Notes under the pieces: model-generated | What the model was told of the DNA's origin: nothing | The model's input: the letters and a program-made list of their open reading frames with translations, nothing else | Database searches by the model: none | Part shown: positions 35,188-44,423 of the stretch, piece by piece | Layout: each line of letters opens with the position of its first letter | Position numbering within the stretch: the stretch's first letter is position 1 | From: Sphingobacterium chuzhouense | GTDB lineage: Bacteria; Bacteroidota; Bacteroidia; Sphingobacteriales; Sphingobacteriaceae | Assembly (NCBI RefSeq): GCF_014692525.1 | Contig: NZ_JACNYL010000001.1 | Location: forward strand, 1,364,001-1,428,000 | Direction of reading: 5' to 3' | DNA: 64,000 bases | Program-made: the position numbers and the translations under genes

Positions 35188-35253
35188 GTCAAAAAACACA
35201 CATTTTTGTTCGCTTTTTGCCGAAAAACAGTGTCATTTTCTCTGTTTTTTGAC
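35188..35253. repeat. Right boundary repeat of the RHS locus
   Basis: 66 nt beginning GTCAAAAAAC and ending GTTTTTTGAC, perfectly complementary ends, containing AAAAACAG and TTTTCTCTG. It matches the unit at 26237-26303 in the same orientation. Confidence 0.6.
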
Positions 35254-35931
35254 ACCTGCATTCAGGTAAAGATACCGAACTTTATATTGTGATCTACACC
35301 TTGTAGGTCAAAGAAATTTCAAGGGATGGTAAAGGGGAGTGCCCACTTTCATGCCGTGGTTCCCCTACGGAAAAAAGTAGTTGGAGCTAAAGAGAAGATG
35401 CCCCGTATTTTAACATTTTCTCCTCATGCACAAACCGCTGGGTACTGGTAACTTTTAAAGCGGACCACTACACGGGACGCCGGCACGGCGATAAGGTGCC
35501 ATGAATAATAAATACGCAGGGCCGGTGGGAGGCTAGGCCAACCACTGTAGAACCAAGGTAACGGATAAAAGTAAAATGGAAACAAAAAGCACATCGGAAA
35601 TAATAATGAGAAAGATCCTCTGTATGTCAGAGGCTCTGATCCAGCCCATGAGGATATGGCTGTGCACTGTATCCATACGGATATCCATTGCGGTTCCACC
35701 AGCGATCATGTTCATTGGAATCAAAGAGATGTTCATAATCAAATTTGCCCGAAAGAGAATTGTCAACAGATTCTATTACCCGCGTAGGTTTGCCCTCTTT
35801 AGGCTTGGCTAGGCCTTTCGGCTTCTAGGAAGCTGACTGACCACCGAATAAGATCCCTCGACTGCATAACTGTGAGGCAAAACCGTTGTGCGGGTAACAG
35901 CAAAAGATTTTATAAACTTAATGCTTGCATT
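35254..35931. other. Intergenic stretch without a supported gene
   Basis: Short frames overlap on both strands (minus 35533-35766, 77 aa with a hydrophobic tail; plus 35576-35812) but none has a recognisable domain or clear start. No RNA gene or strong repeat seen. Near the end lies the likely promoter of the DUF6520-type gene. Confidence 0.35.
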
Positions 35932-36354
35932 ATGGCAACAGTAAAGAACAACCGGACACGCACCGGTATCGCATTGTTTTTATTCTTTTTGTTTGGTGCA
36001 TTTCTTGTCGTGAACGCCATGGAAAAAAATAGAGGGGAAAGAGAAGAAAAACAAGTAGAGACAAAGAAGGCGGATGAGCTTTATACTTTTGAGTATAATG
36101 GTCCCGATTTTAGCAAGGCGAACGTGGAGGACGAATCACACTGGTCCTTCACCCCGAGTACAGAACTATGTGACGGATTGGACGAAAGACCATGTCGTAT
36201 ACAGGTATCCGCAGCGTATGTGGATAATCCAAATACTTCTCCATCCTTAAAGCCTAGCGCTAATATAAGCGCAAGCTTAAATTCAGGAACGAATACGCAT
36301 TACGTGGATGCCATCGCCGATGCGGCTGGGGTTATCTCTAATATGCAGAATTAA
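35932..36354 (+). CDS. DUF6520-type exported small protein
   Basis: 140 aa from the ATG at 35932. One N-terminal hydrophobic segment (GIALFLFFLFGAFLVVNAM) acts as a signal or anchor; it is followed by a charged linker (EEKQVETKKADEL) and a domain with CDGLDERPCRIQVSAAYVDN, the two-cysteine pattern of DUF6520 proteins, which are often found beside SusC/SusD and TlpA-type genes in Bacteroidota. Here that set is convergent on the other side of a shared terminator. Function unknown. Confidence 0.6.
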   Translation: MATVKNNRTRTGIALFLFFLFGAFLVVNAMEKNRGEREEKQVETKKADELYTFEYNGPDFSKANVEDESHWSFTPSTELCDGLDERPCRIQVSAAYVDNPNTSPSLKPSANISASLNSGTNTHYVDAIADAAGVISNMQN

Positions 36355-36374
36355 TATCCCTTCCAGACGATCTT

Positions 36375-36423
36375 AAAATCCCCCAAAACCAATCTGTTAA
36401 TTAGGTTGGTTTTAGGGGATTTT
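36375..36423. terminator. Bidirectional terminator
   Basis: A long hairpin, AAAATCCCC-CAAAACCAA pairing with TTGGTTTT-AGGGGATTTT around a loop of about 13 nt, lies between the convergent DUF6520-type gene (ends 36354) and the SusD gene (ends 36462). A-rich and T-rich flanks suit both strands. Confidence 0.75.
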
Positions 36424-36461
36424 CATTTGATAAATGCAGACTATTATAGCTACGAGTGTCT

Positions 36462-37832
36462 TTAATTCTGCTCGATACCGGTCAATCGGATGATGTCATC
36501 GGGAAGTGGTAAAGCATAGAGGCTGCTGTTGGGCTGTAAAGAGAACGTTTCCCCATTTACTATCCTTGTCGGGATTATTCCTGCGCCTTCCCGGTTAAGC
36601 CTCTTGATGTCTATCCATCTGAGGCCCCGCATAAGGAGCGATTTTCTCCTTTCCAGAAGAATGATTGCCAGAGCATCCCCATCCGATTCGGCAACCAGCT
36701 CTTGATATTCCGAATCGCTGTTCCATCTCGTCCTCAGCAGTGTATTAAGATCGTCCATCGCTGTCGAGAGATTTCCCAAGCGGGCGCTGCTTTCCGCCCT
36801 GATCAAATATAATTCATCGACAGCAATGCCGCTGAAAAGGATGCTTGGACTTGCTGCATAACTCCCCTTGAACTGATGATAGCCACTGTTGGGCCTAAAA
36901 AAAGCGGTTTTCCGGAGATCGCCGTCATCGTAGGAAGTATAGAGGGACGTGTCTATCCTGCCCCTTGCGGGGTGGTGAAGCCCAAAACTGGAGTACATCT
37001 CCGAATAGAATACGGTTTCTTTGTTAAATTTTCTGAACGGTATTGACGCCGTTACGGATCCGTTGAGGTCGGGGTCTCCATTGTAATCCATAAGTGAATT
37101 TTTGATCCCAAGTGCAAGATTCGCATATTTATTAGCACTATCTGGAATGGACATGGACAGGTAGGTTCTTGCCAACAGGCCATATGCAGCGGCCCTAGAT
37201 GGGCGCATAACGTGGACAGGATGTTCGGATAGCAACAGAGCCGCAGCTTTTGTGTCTTCCATGATCCGGTCGTATGTATCCTGCACGCTTGCCCGTACGG
37301 ATTTGACATTGAAATCCGAACCTGACCGCAGGACTATGCCCAGGTCCGTGGAAGCTGTGGTTTCATCGTAAACCTTGGCATGCTGCCAGACAAGCAGGAG
37401 ATAGTAATATGACCTATAGAATAAAGCAGAGCCCTTGATGTTGTCCCAGGCAACCGAGTTTGCCGGAGTCCGCGGGACATCGGCCAATCTTTCCATAACG
37501 ATATTTGAATTGTAAACCACCTGATAGGACTTCGACCAGTCATTGCCGTATTCGTATGGAAACGGTTTGTAACTATACAGGGAAACCTGTAAACTCGTCA
37601 GTCCGTTATAGGTAGCCGGCAGAAGAAAGTAGTCGTCAGCGCATGTTTCCATGAAGCCGGGGGTGGCGGTATTCATGGTTACCGCATCGTCAAGCAATGC
37701 CTGAAAGTCTTCGAGCGTTGAAGGGGTAACCAAAACCTTGTCCGATTTTTCTTCCAGGTATTTTTCACACGCCAGTAATAAAAACAGGATAGGAACAAAC
37801 AGTATGATTAATCTTGTAAATTTGGTTTTCAT
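36462..37832 (-). CDS. SusD/RagB-family outer-membrane lipoprotein
   Basis: 456 aa. Lipoprotein signal peptide (Cys in LLLACEKYLEEKSDK), then the SusD-like fold: YSYKPFPYEYGNDWSKSYQVVYNSNIVMER in the N-terminal part, TPR-like helices (AAYGLLARTYLSM), and the C-terminal ELYLIRAESSARLGNLSTAMDDLNTLLRTRW and LLERRKSLLMRGLRWIDIKRLNREG typical of the family. It caps the SusC channel and captures nutrients on the surface. It follows SusC by 12 nt; only one pair, and no glycosidase nearby, so the substrate is unknown. Confidence 0.9.
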   Translation of the reverse strand: MKTKFTRLIILFVPILFLLLACEKYLEEKSDKVLVTPSTLEDFQALLDDAVTMNTATPGFMETCADDYFLLPATYNGLTSLQVSLYSYKPFPYEYGNDWSKSYQVVYNSNIVMERLADVPRTPANSVAWDNIKGSALFYRSYYYLLLVWQHAKVYDETTASTDLGIVLRSGSDFNVKSVRASVQDTYDRIMEDTKAAALLLSEHPVHVMRPSRAAAYGLLARTYLSMSIPDSANKYANLALGIKNSLMDYNGDPDLNGSVTASIPFRKFNKETVFYSEMYSSFGLHHPARGRIDTSLYTSYDDGDLRKTAFFRPNSGYHQFKGSYAASPSILFSGIAVDELYLIRAESSARLGNLSTAMDDLNTLLRTRWNSDSEYQELVAESDGDALAIILLERRKSLLMRGLRWIDIKRLNREGAGIIPTRIVNGETFSLQPNSSLYALPLPDDIIRLTGIEQN

Positions 37833-37844
37833 GATGGGGTTGAT

Positions 37845-40800
37845 TTAAAAGTTTGACCTTAGACCAATGGTTACGGTGCGCGGTTCGGGATAAATCGAGT
37901 CGTTATCGGGATCGATCCGGTCTCCGTTCGCCCTCCAAAGGATACCCAGATTGGAGGCAATGGCAAATAACTGCAGTCGTTCAAATGGAAGTCCTTCTTT
38001 CTTGGAAAACAGTTCATAACCCAGGTTTATGTAGTTTAGCCTGATATGGTCTCCTTTGATAACATTAACTTCCGATGATGCAAAAAAGGCGTCCCTTCCC
38101 GAAATTAGCGGATAGGTAAAGGAGGGAATATCCGTAATGGATTCATCGCCCGGTTTTTGCCATCTGTTTTCATAGTCAGCGTGTCCTCTTCCGTTTTGCA
38201 CCAGCGCTGCATAAGAGATGGTGGGTTTAAAAAGGTAATATCCGAATTTGTAACCTATGTTGATGGATGCAGAAAATTTTTTCCACTGGAAGGTATTGAT
38301 CAGGGATCCAAAATATTCAGGGACGGAAGAGCCCATATATCTGACGTTCCCATCGGTTCCCTCTTCATACCCCTCTTTGCTGATCTCTGTGTAGTCCGTG
38401 CTCAGGTCCCCATTCCGATAACCCTGTGGATTCCCCGAAGCATCCAGTCCACCCCATCTATACGCTGCAATGGCATATAGGGGCTTTCCCACGATGGGGC
38501 TTATACTGTTGCCAGTAGAGGTTGATACGATATTGGCGCTTGGACTGAAATACTCCCTAGTTTTACTTATATTATAGTTGAACAAAAGTGAAGTGTTCCA
38601 GCGCAGGCTGCCTTCAATATTTTTGCTGTTAAGTACGATGTCTATGCCGTTTCCTTCCATGGCTGCAACATTCCGGACGATTTCTGAGCCTCTTCCCCAG
38701 GTAGTATAATCGTAAGGAGTTGTTCCGTACAGGTCGGTCCCTTTCTTTCGGTAGTATTCAAGCGACCCTGCAATCCGCTGTCCGGCGGATGCAAAGTCTA
38801 TCCGCAGGTTAAGTTGCGAAGATTGTTCCCAGCGCAGTTCGGGATTATTAAGTGTATTTATCCTCGCAAGACGGAGTCCCGTGGCAGCATATGTGCCGTA
38901 AGTTGCTACCGGAAGTGCAGAACGGCTCAGGTCTACGTTGCCACTATGACCGTATGTCGCCGTCAGTTTTAGGTAGGGTACCCAAGCGGCTTTATAAAAA
39001 TTTTCCTTCGAGATGTTCCAGCCGATACCCGCCGACCAAAGAGGTTTCCATCTGTCATTGGTATTGGCTCCAAAGATATTCGACCCATCCTGACGAGCAC
39101 TGGCAGAAATCAGGTACCTTCCCTTAAAATTATAAGAGGCATTCATGTACCCCGAAACAAAGCGGTGCACTGTGCTGCTCAATGTTCCGTTGGACGAGAT
39201 GCCCTGGGAGTTTCCCGTGATAAAGTGGGGATAGTAGTTTACGAAATCGACATCGGTATAGGACAGCGGATCCTCATTGTAACCGTATTGGGCGTAGCCA
39301 TTCCCGCTTCCCTTTGCCTGCCGCACTTCCCATCCCGCAATCGCGGATACACGGTGGTATCCCCAAGCCCTGTCAAGATTCAGCTGTGTTCTGAACGTAT
39401 GGGATTCCACCGTCCGCATGCTTAGTCTCCTGATGCCGCCCAAAGGGACAATATAGTCGACAATGCCCGTTGTCCTGTTTAGCTGGCTGAATGAGTTTAT
39501 CAGGTTCCTTGCATTGTAGCTTTCTATGTCCGATAGATTTTCGGTATCCGAAGACTGTCTCTGGTATTGGTATTTTGCATCAATGTTCAGATAACTGGTC
39601 AATTTATAATTTGCACCAGCGTTTGCATATATTTCCTGTTGCTTCGTCGTGGATCTATTATGTTTATAGTCTTCCAATGGATAATAACGCCAGTTGAGCA
39701 ATCTGCCGCCTCCAACGGTATCGGTATAGGCTTCCCGGTAGGCAAGCTGTATCGAGGCCGGATCCCCGTTTTCATCGGCAAAGCTTAGATAAGTAGGCCA
39801 TCTTCCATTCACCTGCACGGTGTTGTAACCCGGACGGCCAGATTCCGAAGTACTGTGGGTGAAATATAACCCTGTCGTAACAGCCATATCCCTTAATGGT
39901 CGGAAAGTGTGGTCTGCTTTTAGGTTAATCTTGCTGAACCGTGCATGGGATTCGTTTACATTCTGGTCATAAGCGGAAGAAAGGTTAAAATTGTGCTTAT
40001 CTCCGCCACCCTGCAAATTGAGGGCATGTTGCTGGGTAACACCTTTTTTCAGAAAGTGTCTGCTGTACCCATCCCGGATATCTACCGACTTCAGGCGGTC
40101 GATCTCCTTAGCGGCATCAATATCCGATATCTGTCCCGACCTGTTCTTTAGGAACACTTCAACGGCTGGGGTAAGCGCCGCATACGGTGTGCCGGTTATC
40201 TGGTCATCAAAGTAGCCTTCATTGAACAGCAGACGTTCCACATCGATGTAATCAGAGGAGGACATCTGCGGATAATAGTACAGGTCTGGTTTGTCCGCAA
40301 TAATAATGTTTGAATTGAACCCAATTCGCAGCGGCTGGTTGAATTTCCCCCTTTTGGTCGTTATAACAATTACACCGTTCCCTGCCCTTGCTCCCCATAT
40401 ACTGGCCGCCGATGCGTCTTTAAGGATCGTTACGTTTTCGACATCATTGGGATTGATGTTATTTATGTCTCCTTCATAAATGAAATTGTCAAGAACGATC
40501 AGCGGATCCAGGGGGCCGTTGATGGTACTCAGGCCCCTTATCGATATGTTGGTGGTGTTCTGTGGATTGCCATTGGATTTTCCGGTGGTGAAACTAAGTC
40601 CGCTGGTAATGTTGTTCAGGCGATCCAATAGGTTGGTTCCTGATTGCTGGTTCAGATCGCTGGCACCGAGGCTTACGGTGGAGCCGTTTATTTCATTGGG
40701 TTTCACCGTCTGGTACCCCGTATTCACGACAGTAACCTCATCGAGGTCAAATGTTTGAGGCTGTAAGACAAGATCAAGAAACGGAGTCCTGTCAGAAAGT

Positions 40801-41057
40801 GGTATGGACAGAGGCTCATACCCTAAATGGGTGATCAGTAGAGTGTCGGGCAACGAGGGGATTGAGATCTGGAACAGACCATCTGAATCAGTGGCTGTCG
40901 CCCGTTTGCTGACAGCGGATCTTACCGTTATGGATGGAAGTTTATATGAGCCTTGTTCCGTACTTATCCGTCCGGAGATTACATGGGATCGATCCTGAGC
41001 AACCAGTCCTCCAGATATTGAAAACAACGCTATTGCCAAAAGTAATTTTATTTTCAT
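37845..41057 (-). CDS. SusC/RagA-family TonB-linked outer-membrane protein
   Basis: 1070 aa. Signal peptide ending GGLVAQ, carboxypeptidase-regulatory-like domain (about 25-105), plug (about 120-235) with the SusC signature LKDASAASIWGARAGNGVI and the barrel to the last strand (VTIGLRSNF). It imports oligomers or peptides across the outer membrane together with the SusD lipoprotein downstream. TlpA-like gene ends 1 nt before. It sits inside the mobile element, unlike most sugar loci, and could be a cargo nutrient locus. The substrate cannot be told. Confidence 0.92.
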   Translation of the reverse strand: MKIKLLLAIALFSISGGLVAQDRSHVISGRISTEQGSYKLPSITVRSAVSKRATATDSDGLFQISIPSLPDTLLITHLGYEPLSIPLSDRTPFLDLVLQPQTFDLDEVTVVNTGYQTVKPNEINGSTVSLGASDLNQQSGTNLLDRLNNITSGLSFTTGKSNGNPQNTTNISIRGLSTINGPLDPLIVLDNFIYEGDINNINPNDVENVTILKDASAASIWGARAGNGVIVITTKRGKFNQPLRIGFNSNIIIADKPDLYYYPQMSSSDYIDVERLLFNEGYFDDQITGTPYAALTPAVEVFLKNRSGQISDIDAAKEIDRLKSVDIRDGYSRHFLKKGVTQQHALNLQGGGDKHNFNLSSAYDQNVNESHARFSKINLKADHTFRPLRDMAVTTGLYFTHSTSESGRPGYNTVQVNGRWPTYLSFADENGDPASIQLAYREAYTDTVGGGRLLNWRYYPLEDYKHNRSTTKQQEIYANAGANYKLTSYLNIDAKYQYQRQSSDTENLSDIESYNARNLINSFSQLNRTTGIVDYIVPLGGIRRLSMRTVESHTFRTQLNLDRAWGYHRVSAIAGWEVRQAKGSGNGYAQYGYNEDPLSYTDVDFVNYYPHFITGNSQGISSNGTLSSTVHRFVSGYMNASYNFKGRYLISASARQDGSNIFGANTNDRWKPLWSAGIGWNISKENFYKAAWVPYLKLTATYGHSGNVDLSRSALPVATYGTYAATGLRLARINTLNNPELRWEQSSQLNLRIDFASAGQRIAGSLEYYRKKGTDLYGTTPYDYTTWGRGSEIVRNVAAMEGNGIDIVLNSKNIEGSLRWNTSLLFNYNISKTREYFSPSANIVSTSTGNSISPIVGKPLYAIAAYRWGGLDASGNPQGYRNGDLSTDYTEISKEGYEEGTDGNVRYMGSSVPEYFGSLINTFQWKKFSASINIGYKFGYYLFKPTISYAALVQNGRGHADYENRWQKPGDESITDIPSFTYPLISGRDAFFASSEVNVIKGDHIRLNYINLGYELFSKKEGLPFERLQLFAIASNLGILWRANGDRIDPDNDSIYPEPRTVTIGLRSNF

Positions 41058-41058
41058 A

Positions 41059-41769
41059 TCAATACTCCTTTGTTGTTAGTGTTACATTTTCATTATGGAT
41101 CATCCGCTCAATATTTTCGAATGTCAATTCTTTAGAGGCGGTAATGGCTTTGACCTTGCCGTTGTTATCTATCCACACATAATGTGGAATCAATTTACGG
41201 GGGAACAATTTTTTGAAAAGGCTATCATTGATGACAGAGGGAATGGACAACGTATAATCCAACTTGTCAAAAAAGGCTTTTATTTTCGTGTTGGTATCTC
41301 CAGTACCTGTTATACTGTTGACCAATAAGATTTGGAGATCGGGTTGTAAACGTGTGTTCAGGGAATCCATCTTTGGGAAACTCTTGATACAGCTTCCGCA
41401 CCACGTTGCCCAAAAATCCAATATGATCAGTTTCCTGTCCCTATAGTCATTCAAGGTTATCGTATCCTTACCGTCTGGATGGTTGACTACATGCAAGGGA
41501 ATCTGCCATAGCGCATAGGGGATGGTGTCACCGACCTGTAAGTGCCTGATTTCGGATAGCCCAGCTTCAGCCCGCTCTCCGGCGGACTGTGCATGGACAT
41601 CACTAAACAATATGAAACAAAAAACCTGTAGTAAAAATGCCTGCCGGACATTTACCAGTGTATGCCATTTGGTGGCAGGCGAAAATATTGTTGTTGGTAT
41701 TCGAGTCACCTTCGAAAGGTTTGGAATATAGGCAAACAGGCGCCTCATGTAGCTGTAAAATAGCTTCAT
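41059..41769 (-). CDS. TlpA/thioredoxin-like periplasmic protein
   Basis: 236 aa; a start at 41748 is possible. A long N-terminal segment ends in a hydrophobic stretch (FLLQVFCFILFSDVHAQ) that functions as signal peptide. The thioredoxin domain (about 105-225) contains IILDFWATWCGSCIKSFPKMD with the redox CxxC (WCGSC) and IPHYVWIDNNGKV. It sets or resolves disulfides in the envelope. It is 1 nt from SusC and co-transcribed; TlpA-like proteins occur commonly with SusC/SusD and DUF6520 genes. The role here may be in folding of the cluster products. Confidence 0.8.
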   Translation of the reverse strand: MKLFYSYMRRLFAYIPNLSKVTRIPTTIFSPATKWHTLVNVRQAFLLQVFCFILFSDVHAQSAGERAEAGLSEIRHLQVGDTIPYALWQIPLHVVNHPDGKDTITLNDYRDRKLIILDFWATWCGSCIKSFPKMDSLNTRLQPDLQILLVNSITGTGDTNTKIKAFFDKLDYTLSIPSVINDSLFKKLFPRKLIPHYVWIDNNGKVKAITASKELTFENIERMIHNENVTLTTKEY

Positions 41770-42377
41770 TTGTAAATAGGTTTATAACGTTCATCATTCT
41801 GTTATTTTAAAAATTACCTATTTTGTTTTGGGCGCCCTTTTCAATTTAGGTAAGAGAAAGCCATATAATGGCTTTGCCAACCTTAATCAGGGGCAGCAAT
41901 AATATTTTTAAAAAGTTGTTTTTTTAGATTCATGCTCGTTACCAGTTAAACGAGCCTCGATAGGTAGCACAAAACCATTAGGCCGGGCGTACTGATGCCC
42001 GCGCTCCTGGTGGTAAACAGGGAGTGATTATAAATCACTCTGGACGCATCAATAAGTGCCCGGCCTAATGATAAGAATATCATAAGCCGGGGTTCACTTA
42101 CTGCTCGCGTCCTTTTCAATTACCACATTGCGCGGACGAGGCTCAAATAAGCGAACACCATATTCAAAGGTGTTCCAAAAATATCATTTTTTAAGAACTA
42201 TCTATCATCGTCTCGCGATGATGGAATTGTTATTTCAGATTCAAATCTACGGAATGGTATTAAAATTTCCTAAATTATTACAAATTATTTCTTTTAAGCC
42301 GAATTATTTCTTTGAATATCCAAAACAAAATCAAGAAATAATACTACCGAACTGCACCATTATGGCGAATTTGCAGT
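41770..42377. other. Structured intergenic region between the SusC set and the HTH gene, 608 nt
   Basis: Divergent spacer rich in inverted repeats. Besides the nested element at 41976-42070, there are a 7-bp hairpin GCTCGTT/AACGAGC (41934-41955), TGATA/TATCA just after the nested element and ATCATCG/CGATGAT near 42204-42222. No protein gene is supported; the plus-strand frame at 42128-42388 overlaps the next gene and lacks a domain. Promoters of both flanking units must be here. Confidence 0.5.
41976..42070. repeat. 95-nt nested inverted-repeat element (MITE-like or structured RNA)
   Basis: CATTAGGCCGGGC (41976-41988) is the exact reverse complement of GCCCGGCCTAATG (42058-42070). Inside lie TGATGC/GCATCA, CCTG/CAGG and GAGTGATT-ATA-AATCACTC, giving a branched fold of four nested or consecutive stems. 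No target-site duplication is evident at the ends. It could be a miniature transposon or a transcribed structured RNA; sequence alone does not decide. Confidence 0.55.
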
Positions 42378-42758
42378 ATGAAAGTTGATATTTTTAGTGA
42401 AATAAATAAAGAGCTCAAAAGGCAGAAAAGAAAATCCCCCTGGCTGGCTGATGAAGTGGGAACTTCGCCCAGAAATATGTATGATATTCTTAATGATAGA
42501 AAGGATATTTACGTGGGCGATCTAAGTGAAATTAGCATTGCTCTTAAAAAGAATTTTTTCAAGTTATATGTCCCTTTTGTTGATGCTGCTATATCAGCAT
42601 CTGGCACTAAGGAGACGGTAAGTCCAACAATTGGCGATGAGGAAAAGTCAACCCTGAGGATTGGCATCAAATACCCCGAATCTCAAACAGAGGCTATTGG
42701 AGCGTTCCTAAAGCAGGTTAAAGTACTGGCCAAGGAATATGGCTTTGAGGTAGAATAA
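42378..42758 (+). CDS. XRE-type helix-turn-helix protein
   Basis: 126 aa. The N-terminal half (about 5-65) is HTH-like: ELKRQKRKSPWLADEVGTSPRNMYDILNDR, then LSEISIALKKNFFKLY. The C-terminal half has SEEK-type charged strands (STLRIGIKYPESQTEAIGAFLKQVKVLAKE) that may mediate dimerisation. It starts the plus-strand run with the ATPase and TOPRIM-like genes, 24 nt before the ATPase, and probably regulates them. Confidence 0.6.
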   Translation: MKVDIFSEINKELKRQKRKSPWLADEVGTSPRNMYDILNDRKDIYVGDLSEISIALKKNFFKLYVPFVDAAISASGTKETVSPTIGDEEKSTLRIGIKYPESQTEAIGAFLKQVKVLAKEYGFEVE

Positions 42759-42782
42759 TTTTCCATATTGAAATTTTAAATC

Positions 42783-43766
42783 ATGAACAACTTCCTTCAC
42801 GATATATCTATTAGCAATTTTAAATCCCTTAAGGATTGTAAAATTACTGACTGCAAACGAATAAATTTATTTATAGGCAGGCCAAATGTTGGTAAATCCA
42901 ATATACTGGAAGCCCTATCATCATTTTCAATACCCTTTTTAAAAGAAAACTCTTCAAAAGCTCTAACTCAATTGATCAGGCTTGAAAGTGAAACCGAACT
43001 TTTTTATAATGGCAACTATAACGATCCCGCAAGAATAGAGACGAATAAAGGTTTCGTCCAATTCTCTTATGAAAAGGAAACTGGGCTTCAAATTAAGATT
43101 GATACAGGGTTCGACCTTGGTATATATACTATTGATGATAAGCTAAATGTCCGTTATAAAAGAAATGACGATTATGTTTCGCCTATACGCAAATACTCAT
43201 TTCAAGCCCATACGCAACAGCGCAAGACGCATAGCCGTTACCTGATCCCTCCTTTTGGAATAAATATGTTCAATATGATTGAAAAGGACGAGGTGCTCAA
43301 AAAGGAAATTTCGGCGCTATTCGCTGAATATCGATTGAGCCTGGTATTCGACAGAGCTAGTCAGTCACTGAAGATTATGCAGGCGGAGGATGCTAACGAG
43401 ATTTTTCTTGTGCCTTATAACTCTATCGCCGACACCCTGCAACGAATAATATTTTTCAAAACAGCAGTCGCCAGCAATAACGATTGTGTATTATTATTTG
43501 AGGAGCCTGAGGCACATTCATTCCCGCCCTATATGACACATATAACCCAGGAAATGATCCATAAAGAAGATAACCAGTATTTCGTTGCAACTCATAGCCC
43601 TTTTATTCTGAATGACTTTCTGGAGAACAGCCGTGAAGAATTAGCGGTGTACATGGTGCACTACGAAAATCACGAAACTCGGCTAAGGCGCTTGGCAGAC
43701 AGTGAACTCCATGATATTTATCAGTTTGGGGTTGATTTATTTACTAACAGCGAAAGTTATATCTAA
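42783..43766 (+). CDS. OLD-like AAA ATPase (candidate defence protein)
   Basis: 327 aa. ABC/SMC-type ATPase with the N-terminal ISNFKSLKDCKI, Walker A LFIGRPNVGKSNILEAL (about 30-46), Walker B VLLFEEPEAHSFPPYMTHI (about 238-256) and the H-loop VATHSPFILNDFLE. The layout is that of the ATPase half of OLD-family proteins, but no TOPRIM is fused; a small TOPRIM-like gene follows 9 nt later. Split ATPase/TOPRIM pairs (for example PARIS AriA/AriB) act in phage defence. The defence role here is inferred from architecture and location. Confidence 0.7.
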   Translation: MNNFLHDISISNFKSLKDCKITDCKRINLFIGRPNVGKSNILEALSSFSIPFLKENSSKALTQLIRLESETELFYNGNYNDPARIETNKGFVQFSYEKETGLQIKIDTGFDLGIYTIDDKLNVRYKRNDDYVSPIRKYSFQAHTQQRKTHSRYLIPPFGINMFNMIEKDEVLKKEISALFAEYRLSLVFDRASQSLKIMQAEDANEIFLVPYNSIADTLQRIIFFKTAVASNNDCVLLFEEPEAHSFPPYMTHITQEMIHKEDNQYFVATHSPFILNDFLENSREELAVYMVHYENHETRLRRLADSELHDIYQFGVDLFTNSESYI

Positions 43767-43775
43767 TAATACAGT

Positions 43776-44303
43776 ATGGATTTACATATTATTCCGGAGT
43801 GTTATGTTGATACAAACTTAATTGAAACACTGGTCTCCCCACTAAAAGGCTACAACCATCAGAAAGGATGTGGAACGGTTACGAAAGTCATGAAAGAGAG
43901 ATTTTCAGATGATTTTGCATTAGGTATTATTGATAAGGACAAAAAGGAGATCGATTATTTAAAGGAGTTTACTGAAGTACTTGCCAAAGGAAGTTTGATT
44001 CTTCATAAGCACAAAAGTAGACCTCATTATATCATACAGATTAATCCTGCAATTGAACAATTTATACTAAATGCAGTCAACGAAGTTGGCCTGCACCTTA
44101 GGGAGTATGACCTGCCCGATTCGATCGATGCTCTAAAAAAGGTGTCCAAATCTGCTAATAGCAAAAACGACCAGCGTTTTAAAAGACTGTTTAGGGATGT
44201 AAGAAAGATCGGTGGTAATGAACTAAATATTCTTGCCTCGTGGGTGGAGTACCTTAAAAGTACCACCTATGATGCAGAGCTGGAAGTTATTAAATCACTT
44301 TAA
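43776..44303 (+). CDS. Small TOPRIM-like protein, partner of the ATPase
   Basis: 175 aa. The N-terminus LHIIPECYVDTNLIETLV matches the first TOPRIM motif (strand ending in E, then a D), and FALGIIDKDKKE supplies a DxD-like motif, so a metal-dependent nuclease or primase-type site is plausible. The rest (HYIIQINPAIEQFILNAV, KNDQRFKRLFRDVRKIG) is helical. Full AriB-type proteins are longer, so this is a different, smaller family. 9 nt after the ATPase gene and probably co-translated. Activity is unproven. Confidence 0.55.
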   Translation: MDLHIIPECYVDTNLIETLVSPLKGYNHQKGCGTVTKVMKERFSDDFALGIIDKDKKEIDYLKEFTEVLAKGSLILHKHKSRPHYIIQINPAIEQFILNAVNEVGLHLREYDLPDSIDALKKVSKSANSKNDQRFKRLFRDVRKIGGNELNILASWVEYLKSTTYDAELEVIKSL

Positions 44304-44423
44304 CTTCATTTTCGGAGGACTTGATTGTGAAACCCATAGTTGGGAACCCCGAATTTGAACCAGACTGGAAATGGATTTGAAGACAAATGGTTGTTACGGA
44401 TGGCCGTACCATAGCTACTTTTC

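Noticed and set aside
35533..35766. Minus-strand 77-aa hydrophobic frame
   Set aside because: TTG start, no family, overlaps other frames on both strands; kept only as a note within the intergenic entry.
42128..42388. Plus-strand 86-aa frame before the HTH gene
   Set aside because: Overlaps the HTH start, AT-rich composition and no domain.
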